Source: Mercurialis annua
Taxonomy: Eukaryota; Streptophyta; Magnoliopsida; Malpighiales; Euphorbiaceae
DNA length: 64,000 nucleotides
Direction of reading: 5' to 3'
Assembly: GCF_937616625.2 (NCBI RefSeq)
Contig: NC_065575.1
Span: 21,654,001-21,718,000, forward strand
The translations under genes were made by a program, and so were the position numbers. The notes under the pieces are model-generated. The model had not been told where the DNA came from, ran no database searches, and worked only from the letters and a program-made list of their open reading frames with translations. The number at the start of each line of letters is the position of its first letter. Positions within the stretch are counted from its first letter, which is position 1. Shown here one piece after another: positions 10,017-21,327 of this stretch.

Positions 10017-12901
10017 TTATCGTAAAGAAAGCCAACGGAAAAAATAGAATGTGTGTAGATTACACCGATCTAAACAAAGCGTGTCCTAAAGATAGCTACC
10101 CTCTCCCAGACATCGATCAACTCGTGGACTCTACTGCTGGACACGCGATGTATAGCCTAGCCGACGCAGCTCAAGGCTACCACCAAATTCAGATGAAGGA
10201 GCAAGACCAGGAAAAAACTTCATTCATCACGGAGGGAGGAACTTACAGCTACACGGCGATGCCTTTCGGTTTGAAAAACGCCGGAGCGACATACCAAAGG
10301 CTTATGAATTTCATGTTCAAAGACGAGATAGGAAAACGAGTCCAGGTGTATGTAGACGACCTAATTATCAAAAGCGAGAATGAGGAAACCCATGCAAAAG
10401 ATCTTGAAGAAACATTCAACATACTGAATAAGTTCGGAATGAAGCTGAACCCTGACAAATGCACGTTCGGTGTACAAGGCGGGAAATTCCTGGGATTTAT
10501 GATATCTCAAAGAGGAATAGAGGCGAACCCCGAGAAGATCAAAGCAATTATGGACATGAAGGCACCAAGAAACATAAACGAAGTTCAAAAACTCAACGGG
10601 CGAATCACAGCACTCGGTAGATTCATGTCTTGCTCAGCAAAAAGATGCTTGCCTTTCTTCAAAGCCCTTAAAGGAACACAAAAATTTGAATGGAATGAAG
10701 ACTGTGAGAACGCTTTTGAAGAAATAAAGAAGTTCCTCGTCACCCCTCCATTGCTCAGCAGACCGCTGAAAGGGGAGACGCTATATCTATACATCAACAC
10801 CACATACGAGACTATCGGAACAGTACTGGTGAGGGAAGAAGACAACGAGATGAAGCCAATCTACTACATTAGTCGAGTCCTGAAAGGCGCGGAGACACGA
10901 TACCCCGAGATCGAAAAAATGGCACTGGCCGTATTAACCACAGCTAAAAAGCTGAGATACTACTTCCAAAGTCACAACGTTGTGGTAAGAACAAATCAAC
11001 CATTGCGAAAGGCGATCCAACGACCAGAAACGTCCGGAAGATTAGTCCACTGGTCCATCCAACTCAGCGAACACGACATAAGATACGAACCTCGCCCGAC
11101 TCTAAAAGCACAAGCTTTGGCGGACTTTGTAGCAGAAATAACTCCAACCGAGACTGGTCAGCCCAAACCAGCCTTGGTATGGGAACTTCACGTAGATGGA
11201 GCGTCGAATGAAAAAGGAGCTGGAGCAGGAGCCATCCTCAAAGGACCCGAAAAAATCAGAATCGAATATGGAGTAAACATCCAATTCACCGCCAGCAACA
11301 ATGTAGCTGAGTATGAAGCCCTAATCGCAGGCCTCGGCCTCACATTAGAAATAAGAACGGAAATCCTAAAGATCTATAGCGACTCCCAGCTGGTGGTAAA
11401 TCAGGTCAAGGGAGAGTATCAAGCCAAAGAAACAGGGATGATCGAATATCTGGGACAAGTCAGGACACAGCTCCAACAGCTGGAAGCACAAGGAGGACAA
11501 TGGGAAATCATTCAAATCCCGAGAGAGGAAAACACCGAAGCCGACGCCATCGCCAAATCAGCATCAGAACTCGGAGATCTATTCACTAAAATGCAGTTAA
11601 AGGAAATTCTCGAATCACCAAGCACCAGAAAAACAGAAGTCATGGCAATCGAAGAGGCCGACTCTTGGATGACCCCATTGATCAAATATCTAGACTACGG
11701 CGAGTTACCAACAGACAAAGTCGAAGCCATCCGCACCATCAGAAAATCTGCCAACTACTCATTTCACAACGGAGTTCTTTACCGAACCTCCTTGACTCAT
11801 CCATGGTCTAGGTGCGTCTCGCCCCAGACAGGAGAATCCATCTTAAAAGAAATCCACGAAGGAATATGCGGAGCACACGAAGGAGCAGTCACCATAGCAA
11901 GAAAAACAATACTCCAAGGATACTACCGGCCGACCATCAAAGAAGACGCGAAAACATTAGTCAAGAAATGTGATAAATGCCAAAGACACGACAACATCAG
12001 TCGTGTACCAGCAGTACCTCAAGGATCAATGGAGAGCCCTTGGCCGTTCGCCACATGGGGGATTGACATAGTTGGACCGTTTGAAACGGGAAAACATCAA
12101 TTGAAATTCCTAATCGTCGCAATAGAGCACTTCACAAAATGGGTAGAGGTAGCGCCAGTCGCAACCATCACTGCAGCCAAAGTAGAGGAATTCTTCAAGA
12201 ACGAAGTAATATGCCAATTTGGCATACCCCACACTGTAATAGCAGACAACGGCAAACAATTCAATTGCAAGCGGTTCAAGGCATTTTGCAAAGGACTGAT
12301 GATCAATTTGAAATTTACTTCGGTGGCGCACCCTCAAACAAACGGAATGACAGAAGTCACCAACCGAACCATAGCACAAGGAATAAAAAAGAGGGTTTCT
12401 CAGTATAAGGAGAACTGGGCAGAAGAATTATACAGCGTTCTGTGGGCATACAGAACAACTCCTAGAAAAGGAACTGGCGAAACACCCTTCAGGCTCGCCT
12501 ACGGTACTGAAGCTGTAATTCCGGTAGAAATTGGCATACCCAGTATCAGAGTGAACTATCTAGAAGAAGAAACTAACGAGGCTAGAACAAGGCTATGTCT
12601 AGACCTATTAGAGGAAAGGAGGGATGAAGCGGCAGTCCGAGCCGCCACATACAAGAAGCAAGCTGCAAGATACCATAACAAGAGAATGAACTCAAGAGAA
12701 TTTCAAAAAGGCGATCTGGTCTTACGAAACGCGGAAGTTGGCAGAGGAAACGCAGGAGTAAAGAAAATGCAGGCTAATTGGGAAGGCCCCTACATTGTAG
12801 AAGAAGCTACTGGCAAGTGCGCATATAAACTAAAGACAATAACTGGGTCCATGGTACCCAGATATTGGAATGTAGAGCACCTGAGAAAGTATTATCAATA
12901 G
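10001..12901 (+). CDS. pol: Pol polyprotein: RT, RNase H, second RNase H, integrase
   Basis: 966 codons. RT spans residues 1-170, with ADAAQGY (Asp55) and YVDD (117-120). The gypsy RNase H covers about 240-375 (KPIYYISRVLKGAETRY). A second, archaeal-like RNase H covers about 390-520 (WELHVDGASNEKGAGAGAIL... IYSDSQLVVNQVKGEY), the mark of Tat elements. Then come an HHCC integrase zinc domain (~625-665) and the integrase core with Asp689, Asp749 and Glu785, giving DX59DX35E, ending near AYGTEAVIPVEI and a C-terminal tail. It copies RNA to cDNA and integrates it. The frame is open and catalytic residues are intact, but no true start codon exists: the frame opens at a GTG and originally continued from the protease ORF, from which a frameshift separates it. 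Confidence 0.93.
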   Translation: MGSNVVIVKKANGKNRMCVDYTDLNKACPKDSYPLPDIDQLVDSTAGHAMYSLADAAQGYHQIQMKEQDQEKTSFITEGGTYSYTAMPFGLKNAGATYQRLMNFMFKDEIGKRVQVYVDDLIIKSENEETHAKDLEETFNILNKFGMKLNPDKCTFGVQGGKFLGFMISQRGIEANPEKIKAIMDMKAPRNINEVQKLNGRITALGRFMSCSAKRCLPFFKALKGTQKFEWNEDCENAFEEIKKFLVTPPLLSRPLKGETLYLYINTTYETIGTVLVREEDNEMKPIYYISRVLKGAETRYPEIEKMALAVLTTAKKLRYYFQSHNVVVRTNQPLRKAIQRPETSGRLVHWSIQLSEHDIRYEPRPTLKAQALADFVAEITPTETGQPKPALVWELHVDGASNEKGAGAGAILKGPEKIRIEYGVNIQFTASNNVAEYEALIAGLGLTLEIRTEILKIYSDSQLVVNQVKGEYQAKETGMIEYLGQVRTQLQQLEAQGGQWEIIQIPREENTEADAIAKSASELGDLFTKMQLKEILESPSTRKTEVMAIEEADSWMTPLIKYLDYGELPTDKVEAIRTIRKSANYSFHNGVLYRTSLTHPWSRCVSPQTGESILKEIHEGICGAHEGAVTIARKTILQGYYRPTIKEDAKTLVKKCDKCQRHDNISRVPAVPQGSMESPWPFATWGIDIVGPFETGKHQLKFLIVAIEHFTKWVEVAPVATITAAKVEEFFKNEVICQFGIPHTVIADNGKQFNCKRFKAFCKGLMINLKFTSVAHPQTNGMTEVTNRTIAQGIKKRVSQYKENWAEELYSVLWAYRTTPRKGTGETPFRLAYGTEAVIPVEIGIPSIRVNYLEEETNEARTRLCLDLLEERRDEAAVRAATYKKQAARYHNKRMNSREFQKGDLVLRNAEVGRGNAGVKKMQANWEGPYIVEEATGKCAYKLKTITGSMVPRYWNVEHLRKYYQ

Positions 12902-13270
12902 ATTAATTCATGGCATGTACTTATTTCCATTTTTGAAATAAAAGGGCGATTTGGCGATAAGAAGCAAATTTTATAGGCTCGCTCGAGACCTAATATATAC
13001 AATTTAACAAGAATCGTTCGAATCTTAGTTAAAAACAATTTAGACTCGTCTGAGTCAAATAAATAAAAGGATCCATTCGGACCTACAAATAAATCACACC
13101 AACAAAAGTTTAGATTAACTTCTCAAAATAACAAACGAGTTTCAATTAACTCTACAACTAAAGAAAAGCAATGGTCAAAAGATCATTATATTCACAAAGG
13201 AAAATTACAAAGGATCCGCCTACGATCCAATACAAAAGCAAAAAATAATACAAAAAGAAGAAAATAAAAA
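12902..13270. other. Spacer between pol and the antisense ORF
   Basis: AT-rich sequence between two convergent ORFs with no coding potential. It would contain the 3' end of the antisense transcript. Confidence 0.5.
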
Positions 13271-15062
13271 CTAAGCCTTCTTCAAAGCATCTTGCTTCTG
13301 CTTATCAAGCTTCGCCTTCACCTCCTTCGCTAAAGAAGCAGGATCCAACTGATTGACTCCAGAAAGATCGACTCCAGGATTCTGCTCCCGCAGCTTTGCC
13401 CCAATCGCCAACCGGTATTGAGTCATGACTTGGGAATAAAAGCTCCCAGAGTCACCCAAGCGCCGGCGGAGACGCCCCTCTTCTTTCTTCAGATCATCCC
13501 TTTCCTTAGAGAGAGCATCTGAAGAAGACTTTAGAGACTCGACCTCATCGGATAAAGTTCGAACCCGAGCCTCTAAGGCGGAAATCTCCCGAGTCTTGGC
13601 GGATACGGAGGACCTCAGCTGTTGGATCAGACCAGTCGCCTCGCCAGCTTCCTCCTCCATCTTTTGCTTTTCGGAGAGCCAAGATTCAGAATCCTTCTGA
13701 AGCTTTTTCAGTTGATCCACCGCATCCCTTCGGCGGCGCTCCAAAACAGCGATGGACTGGACCACCTGCGAAAGAAAGCAACAAATAAGAAAAATATAGA
13801 AGCAAATCATAATATAAAATAAAAGAAGAAAAACATACCGAAAAACCGCCGAGACAGGCGAACTCAGCCAAACTATCGCCATGTTCGCGATCAATGGACT
13901 CGATGTCCTCTTTTATCATAATATTCTCCATGCAAGCATGAAGAATAGCGACGTTTGAAAGTCGAGGCGGATTTTGTGCGTCCGCCCAAGCTGCAAACCG
14001 AGGTGCCTCCTCGACAGACACCCCAGAAGATTTCTTCTTCTTGGGACGCTTGGAATAAGCTCCAGCTTGGTCCTCAGCGGGACGTTTCTTGCCGGCGGTA
14101 GGCAACTCCTTTAGAGAAGGAACTGAATCCTTCGAAGGATGCAGAGGCGACTTAGGAGTCGCAGCAGGAACCTGATCGCCAGAAGCAGGATCAAGACCCA
14201 CCGAATCAGGCGACGGATTCGGCACGGCAATCGTAGAAGGGTTAGGAACGCCGCTAGTGACCTCGCCCATATCTACAGTCATATCGACATGAAAATTATC
14301 AAGCAAATGTTCAAGAGAAGTCGACATCCTACAAAACAAAAACATAACAGCAAAAGTTAGAAAAATACCTTCTAAGGGAAGACCCGCCAAAAGTATTTCA
14401 CGGCGACTTAAATATCGTTCTAAAAGAACGCTGTACTTGGGCTTATCAAAGCGACAATCAGACAACAAGGACACGGCGAAGTCCCTTTCCCCATCAGTCA
14501 GATCAGGTACATCAGTAAGCGAAACCTTACTAGAAGTAAAACTCCGCGAAAAAGAAGAAAAAGAGGAATGTTGAACCAAGAAAAACTTAGGGGTCCAACC
14601 CTTCAAAGAAGACGGAAGACTAAAAAGAGACCGATTCGGTCGACCACCCGCAAAAATAAATTCCTCACCCTTTCGGCGGGAGAAAATATAAAAATAATTA
14701 GAAAGAGCAAGCGAAGGCTCCTGCATCCGAACCCTACACGATTCCATAAAAGAACAAAGAAGGCGAATCGCGTTCGGATGAAGTTGACCCAAAGGAATAC
14801 CTAAATTATGACAGACCTCTACGATTAAAGATTCTAAGGGAAACCTAAGACCCGCTAAAAGCTGCTCATGAAAAATCACTATCTTGGAAGACGAATTGGT
14901 GCTATGATTCGCCCGATACAGTTTTCCAGGCCTTAGAATAACATATGACCCAGGAAAACTAAATTCCTCGGCATAGCCAAGTATCTGTTCTCTTGACAAG
15001 GAGCTCCGGGTATATTCCAGCTCGTCACGAGCACCCTTCGCCCCCTCGGTTACTTCCGACAT
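13271..15062 (-). CDS. Antisense ORF of the Tat element (putative gypsy-type transposon protein, PF04195-like), two exons
   Basis: Exon 1 is 15062-13839 (408 codons) and exon 2 is 13765-13271 (164 codons plus stop). The 73-bp intron has CG|GTATG and CGCAG| borders in phase 0. The N-terminal half (SYVILRPGKLYRANHS... LGIPLGQLHPNAIRLLCSF... FIFAGGRPNRSLFSLPSSLKGW) matches the plant family annotated as putative gypsy-type transposon domain. A Pro/Ser-rich stretch and a basic KRPKKKK cluster (possible nuclear signal) follow. Exon 2 is a long coiled coil (KKLQKDSESWLSEKQKMEEE...). Antisense ORFs at this place are known in Tat elements; function is unknown. Both exons are fully open, unlike the damaged sense genes. 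Retention of the intron would still read on to a stop at 13686. Confidence 0.85.
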
Positions 15063-15390
15063 TTTAAAAAAAAAATTAAAATGGGGGGAAACACGGAATG
15101 ATAGTGAAATTAAAATTCTAAAAGATCAAAAGAGAGAAAAAGACGAAGAACAAGAAGAACAAGAAGAACAAAATCAAAACTGCAAAGAACTACCAAGAAA
15201 TCAAATTAGCGAAAAGGTAAAATACCTTGCAAGCAAATACGCAGGATCGAAAGAAAGATAAGGAGCAACTTGAAAACGAGGAATCTTGAAAGCAGAAGAA
15301 GGAAACCCACAGAAAGCTTGAAGAAATTTGTTTTAGCAGTTGCAGAAAGAGCAAAGATGGAAGAAGAAGGAAAATGAGCAATTATATAGC
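15063..15390 (-). promoter_or_regulatory. Promoter and leader of the antisense ORF
   Basis: On the minus strand a GCTATATAAT TATA-like box lies at 15381-15390. It is followed by a C/T-rich leader with a donor-like GCAAG|GTATTT near 15228 and a pyrimidine-rich stretch before the ATG at 15062. The antisense gene may therefore have its own promoter outside the LTR and an intron in its leader. This is inferred from motifs only. Confidence 0.5.
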
Positions 15391-15675
15391 CTAAAACCGA
15401 AGAAACTGAAAAGACGAGATCCCATAATTACAAATAAGGACCAACTAATAGCGCACGAAGACACTTGTCCTTCATCCAGTCACAACCCTCTACTGATAGA
15501 CGACGCGTGGCAAACGCGGAATCTTACTAAAGAAGAAACGTCGCCCATAGACATATGAAACGACTCGCCCGGAATACAAAACGACTCGCCCGTATAAGGG
15601 GACTCAGCTCCAAAAGAGCTAAAATCCACTAAGGCATAAATGCCAAACTACTTCAGCTCACTTGCGGGGGGCTAA
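15391..15675 (+). other. 3' end of the Tat internal region with polypurine tract
   Basis: Non-coding; the G-rich tract CTTGCGGGGGGCTAA (15661-15675) directly precedes the 3' LTR and is the likely plus-strand primer. Confidence 0.65.
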
Positions 15676-16270
15676 TGATGGATACTGAATCCTATTGTAA
15701 ATATAATGGAGCCGAGTCACAGGAGATCCACTCTCAGATGATACCGGACTCCCCCTGAAGATCCGAAGATATGGAGGAGACGCCGAATCCCTTAAGATTC
15801 GGTGATATGCTAATAAAGACCGAATCCCACATGATCCGCCCAAAGCGCGTTAGGACCGGGATTCGGGTAATCGACTAAGAATGGAAGTATTGTCCTATTC
15901 GGACACAAACACTATATATGGAAGGATAAGCTCTACTTTAGGAAGATAAGACCATTTAGGAAGACGTTCCTAAATAGGATTCTTATCAGATTAAGGTAGA
16001 TCACGACAAATCAGGAGAATCCCTACGATATCGCCGAATCCCTACAAAGTAGGATTCACCTGCCTAATACAACTCTACTAGGTATATTCGACTACTATAA
16101 AAGGAGCACGAGGTATGCCTAGAATCACAATTACATTCATATACACAAAACGCTGCTCAAAGCTCTAAACTGACTTTAGCATCGGAGAGTTAATCGGACA
16201 ACCACCGTCCGGTTAGCTTTTATCCTGTTTTGCAGGTCTTACTCACCGGTTCTGAAGGCAGACTCCATCA
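15676..16270 (+). repeat. Tat element 3' LTR
   Basis: 595 bp, TGATGG...CCATCA, nearly identical to 8390-8983; TATAAAAG at 16096. It is followed by the target duplication ATTAT (16271-16275). Confidence 0.95.
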
Positions 16271-19200
16271 ATTATCATACAGTTTAAGAAAACACAATTA
16301 ATGCTATGAATTTTCATATTTTTCGACATTTGTTACTACACCCTTATTAGTTTAGCCACTTATCCTTGTTTACTTATATATTTTAATATATCGCAATTAA
16401 TATTAGTTAATTGGTGAGGTTTAAATAAGGGAAATTGTGAGCGGAGCGGGTTTCAGGGTCGCTCGCCCAGACTAATGGATGACTTCGGATCTGGTTAGTT
16501 TTCAAAAATGAATGGAGTTGTCAACTAGCTCATTTAGAAAATGCCTTTTCTACCGATTAGATACCCTCACGCACTTATGGGCGAGATTGTCGTACATCGA
16601 ACCAAAAGACAAATTCGTGGACACCAACAAAACTCTTGCACTTGCCTGATTGACCATTTTAATTTATATGACATATCCGGAATAATTTCATCTCAACATA
16701 TAGATAAAGTGTTGCAAAGTAAATAAATGTGGAAAATTGAAAAGTAGAAAGATGGAAATGGTTGCATGACACGCGTATTCAATTAGGACTAGCATATAGA
16801 CAAGTAGCAATTAATTTTAAACAAGTATCAAATTTTGGGGCTTTCATCATATAGCAGAAAGAGATAGATTTTATTCCATTTACATGCAGAAAATCTAAAC
16901 CATATATATAAGTGAGATTGATTTTAGATTTTACCATCTTGAATGCCTACACAACCTCTAATTATATTCTCATGGAAATTTTAAGATTTCTAGATGATTT
17001 ATTACTTTAGAATTAAATTAACGTGATTATCTTGATTAAGCATGTCAATACTAGATCTGGACATACATTCAAAACGATAATTAATATTTACATGCCCATA
17101 TACAATTGATATACCTATAAAGTTACAAATATTTTAAACCTTGAAGCTTTTAGAGTGTATGGCAGTCGTTTATCATCTTTCTGTCTATGCTGTCAGAATC
17201 TGGATTTGGACAAACACAAAAGTGTTTCTCTGGTTAATATGAGTCTACCAGTCCAAATCGGAGTCGATTATGAATTCAAACAAACTTAATATCTTGTTTG
17301 GAAATTACTATACCAACGGGCTTTGGGCTTCAAGGCCCATAATGACGTAACATTCACTAGATATGATGTTCCATACTGATCTTACTCGGTCCAGCTCTGG
17401 TAAATTATAAACATAAATTCTACAACTAAATACAAGTAAGTGAGCTCGAACGGGGCCCAATTCAGAGATAAAAAAAGCCCAAAAACAAAAAAACAAAATT
17501 GAATCTGGTCGAAACAAAAATAGAGGGTCTGACAGCGAAGAACACTAGCGCCAAAATAATTGGCGTAGGCGCCATAATGATTTTGACGCGGCGCCACCAT
17601 ATCTTTGTCTGGGGTAGTTTTTTTAGGTTCAGAACTCAGTCCAAAAATGTGTTAAAAAATGATAAAAACACATTTGAAGCAATTTGAAAAAATATACAAT
17701 TAAAATATATTGACCAAAACAGTAAAAATTAATCAAAAAACATGTTTTTAGGATCAAAAGCATATCGATCATGTTAAAAACGCTGAAATAAACTAACATG
17801 CACATGGAAAGATTTAGCAGATCTAATATATTATTGTAAACACCTATTTTCCGGATAGGTAAAAGTGATAAGGGATTGAAGCGTCCAATGATTATTTCAA
17901 GGGAAATTTTTCCGGGTGACGAGCTATCTATTTGTTTGTTTAAATTCAATTATAAAATTTATGGACGGTTAATTGATCCACTCAATCCTACAATTTTGGC
18001 TACAAAAAATTAGGAACTATACAAAAGTAGGTTTATGTCACTAAATCAAAGTTTATATAAATATAATTTATTGACTTTTTGATTTAGTTAAAGCAATATA
18101 CTAAAATGTCTAGATACTTGAGCTAGAGACAACACACTTAGTTTTATATAAATATTTTAAAATATTATTAAAATACAAATATAAAAACTTAGCAGTTGAA
18201 AAATAATTGTTTACTTTAAATTTTATTCAATAGTTAAGTTGTTATGATGGATTAATTTTATACATTTATTTAATATAATATATTTATAGTACAAATTTTG
18301 CTCTCGAATAATATATTTAGATATGGTTGATAAGTTTTCGTGTCTTTTTAAAATGGTGGAGAATTGAAAAAAATTTGAGCTAATTTCTCCTTATTAATTT
18401 ATATATAAACCAAATAATTATGTAACATTAGAAAAACTTTAAACTGCATTTTATGTGGAGAAAATTTAGCATAAGTTATGCTTCTCATGCTCAAATGTCT
18501 CCCACGTCAATAATGGTAGTTTTTTCTTAACCTAAATGTGTTGGAGGCAAAAACAAATTTCTACATTTTATCCGAATAAAAATAATTCATTAGATAGATT
18601 AAAATAAATATGCGATATATTAAGAAGTTTATAAAGTAAATATTTATAACAAAAAGTTTAATTAGAATAAAATTGTTTAAAAAAGGTAGGAACTCATGGA
18701 AAGGCTCCGTTGGTCCTCTCGATTATATAAATATATAGATATAAATGTGTAAGATTTTACATGTTAGTTCCAATTGAAAAAAAAAATATTTTTGCACACT
18801 TATAAATGAGAAACTGAAGAAAAAGTTCAAAAATCATTTTTGTACACTGATAAATATGAGAAACGGAATAGTGACAAAAACCTAAGCACTGACATTAAAA
18901 GAGTATTATCGTTCTCAGAATAGGTTTGAATTTTAACATCACCTGATAAAAATTGACTATTGCTATATTAAACTAGTAAGGCTACAAGGAATTAACTAAC
19001 AATTCAAAACTATCCTATAACCAACAGCTCATATAACACATTTTTAATGTCAAACCATTTCAACAATTCGTTATCAAATGAATCTATTTTTTTCACATCA
19101 CTACATTATTAAGAATTTTTATTCTCATTAATGACCATTCTCGCCGTCTTAAACAAAGGCATAAGACTTCGGTGTAACTAGGAGTGCATCTCTCATCCTT

Positions 19201-19284
19201 TCACCAAGTTTCCTATAAACGAACAAATCATAATCAATTATCAAATTTTGATGATATTAGTTCTCCATTCTATTAGAAAATTAA
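16271..19284. other. CACTA interior between nested insertions, no recognised gene
   Basis: About 3 kb of AT-rich DNA with no ORF of recognised family on either strand. It lies between the two CACTA genes, so it may be their intergenic spacer, or may hold unrecognised insertions. Around 17549-17610 is a GC-rich patch of GGCGCC-type inverted repeats, unlike its surroundings. ATTAA at 19280-19284 is the left target duplication of element 1. Confidence 0.5.
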
Positions 19285-19909
19285 TGTAATACCCCAAAAT
19301 AATTAATTAGCTAATTGGACCACGTGTCCAGTTTTGAGTCGCAGAAGTGGCAATATTGGAAAGTTTTCCGATAAATAAGTTTTAGTAGGTCGGCTTTAGA
19401 AAGGATTATTACGAAGAAAATTTATATTATGTTTCAATTATAAAGTTAGAATTGAAATTAAATGGGAAAATGGCGAGAAAAGTCCAAAATAAGATATAGG
19501 GACCAAAGTGGTAATTTAGCCACCTTGTGTCGAAAATGGAAGTGTTGGATTTTGACGAGAAAGTATTAATATCGAGTTTTGTATTATTTATTGGATATAA
19601 ATAATACGTATAAGTCGTAATAAAAGAGTTTAACGATTTAGCTATGGACTAAATCGTACGAAAGAAAAGTTTGAAAAATAAATGGTAACAAGGAAAGAAA
19701 GAAAGGATTAAAGTGAGCTTTTAACCTTAACATATAAGGTTTTAGAATTTGAATCAGAAAGAAGGAAGAAGGATCCAGAGAGAGCGAGAGAAAATTCATT
19801 CGATTACGTCGTTTCGCCGCCGTTTCTCCGTTCGACGTCCGATTCAAGCGATTTTCGCGGCCATCTCTCCGGAATTCAATCCTCTACTGATCTTGAGCTT
19901 TATTTCAAG

Positions 19910-21327
19910 GTAAATCTTCGGATTTTTGGTGCTAAAAGCAAGTTTATAGGCTGTTTTAATGAGATTGTGATTTTGGGTTGAATTTGACGTTTTCGAGATT
20001 AGTATAGCGTTTTTGAAGAAACCGTGATATGGGTATTGAGCGTGGGTATGCTTAGCACGTCGGGGTTGTGGCGAAACCCCGGAAAATCTGATTTCCGGGG
20101 CTGTGCACGTGGTACACGACCGTGTACCACGGGTGCACGAACGTGTACTTGAAGTACACGAACGTGCACCTAGCAAGGTACACGATCGTGTACTGAAGTA
20201 CACGAACGTGTACTTCTCATGGTACACGAACGTGTACAATTAGTACACGAACGTGTACCCCTGAGGTGCACGAATGTGTACTTGGTTGCACGACCGTGCA
20301 CCCACCAAAACGCACACCCGTGCACCCCAACTCGCCCACACGCGTATACAAACTGTAATTGACCTAGGTGTTTGACGTTTTGAGTAACTTGACTCTAAAA
20401 GACGGGTTTCAGACCTTGAGAATCATTAATCTCGAGATTAGCTCGACGTTTTAGATAAATTATTATAATGAAAAACGTCAAGGACGTTAAGCGATTCTCC
20501 ATTATGAGAAATAGTATTCGCTAAGTCGTTTATACGACTAGAGATATTGAATACGTAAACAAGTATAAAGTGAAACTGAATCATAAAACTTAAAAGTATT
20601 ATACGTATAAGAATGCGAGAATCACGTCTAACTATTAACGATTTATTAGACGTGTCAGCGAGTAGTGGAGTCAGTAGTGGCGGACTAGCGAGAGCGTATT
20701 ATCATATCGATCATATCATTTCTTGGATTGCGGTCACTGTGAGTTGTACTTTTACTTTCATGTATTATATATGTTAAAAGTATTTTATGAAAATATATAT
20801 ATTGTTTTCACGCATCGCATTATATACAATTGATTGGATGGTATATGTTTATTTAATTTCTATATGCGAGAACTAGTATGTGATCCGAAGAAACTAGCTA
20901 CCTATTGGGTGTCAATAGGCTGTGTGATCACCAGTATCGAGTCAGTCTAGTATGTTTGCATTGAGAAATGACTTGACACAGCTGGGAGCTGTTGATGAAT
21001 ATGAAATTTACGACTGGGTATATAATTTCGATACGAGAGTGAACTCGGCTACGGTGTAGCCTGGAAGTCCCCGTATCTAGTGGCTGGGCCACCAGCGAGT
21101 TGGACTCGCAATTGATAATTACGATTGGGTTGAATGATATATGATTATTCGAGAGATGTGTCGCATACTAGGATATTAGTTTCGTACGGATCAAATACGT
21201 GTTTATATGTTTCATATTATTGTTTTCTTGAAATGCGATGCTATGTTTTTATACTAATACTGTTAGTAAATGTCAACTCACTCAGTATTACCCCAAATAC
21301 TGACCCCTCACCTTTGATGTCTTTCAG
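19910..21327 (+). other. Possible intron within the element 1 LTR
   Basis: Donor-like AAG|GTAAAT at 19910 and acceptor-like CTTTCAG| at 21327 frame a 1.4-kb stretch containing the palindrome array. Donor-like sites occur at the matching place in element 0 (2843) and in element 2's left LTR. TTTCAG or TTTTAG acceptor-like sites recur at 35565, near 39498 and at 49699. Alternatively the donor could join the acceptor at 22343 just before the gag-like ORF. Unproven without RNA data. Confidence 0.35.
20077..20313 (+). repeat. Hairpin plus palindrome array in element 1 5' LTR
   Basis: CCCCGGAAA / TTTCCGGGG (20077-20085 and 20092-20100) is followed by about ten near-palindromes of type GTACACGAACGTGTAC or GTGCACGA.CGTGCAC spaced 17-24 bp. 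Centres are CGAACG, CGATCG or CGACCG. The copy in the 3' LTR (about 26665-26901) differs by only a few bases. Confidence 0.92.

Larger units (their letters stand above)
8390..16270 (+). mobile_element. Tat-lineage Ty3/gypsy LTR retrotransposon lacking gag
   Basis: It is a complete insertion: LTRs of 594 and 595 bp beginning TGATGG and ending CCATCA, 5-bp duplication ATTAT (8385-8389 and 16271-16275), PBS TGGCGCCGTCTGTGGGAA and a G-rich tract before the 3' LTR. The order protease, RT, RNase H, second RNase H, integrase, then an antisense ORF before the 3' LTR is characteristic of the Tat lineage. I count about ten differences between the LTRs, so the insertion is fairly recent. The gag gene is missing and there is a frameshift between protease and RT, so it could move only with help. 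Confidence 0.93.

Noticed and set aside
14330..14369. A 40-bp GTATTT...TTGTAG intron in exon 1 of the Tat antisense gene
   Set aside because: It is too short for a plant intron, and removing it would break an otherwise open frame.
19844..20239. ORF of 131 codons with repeated RSCT motifs (also 26432-26827)
   Set aside because: It is an antisense reading of the palindrome array; the apparent protein repeat comes from the DNA repeat.
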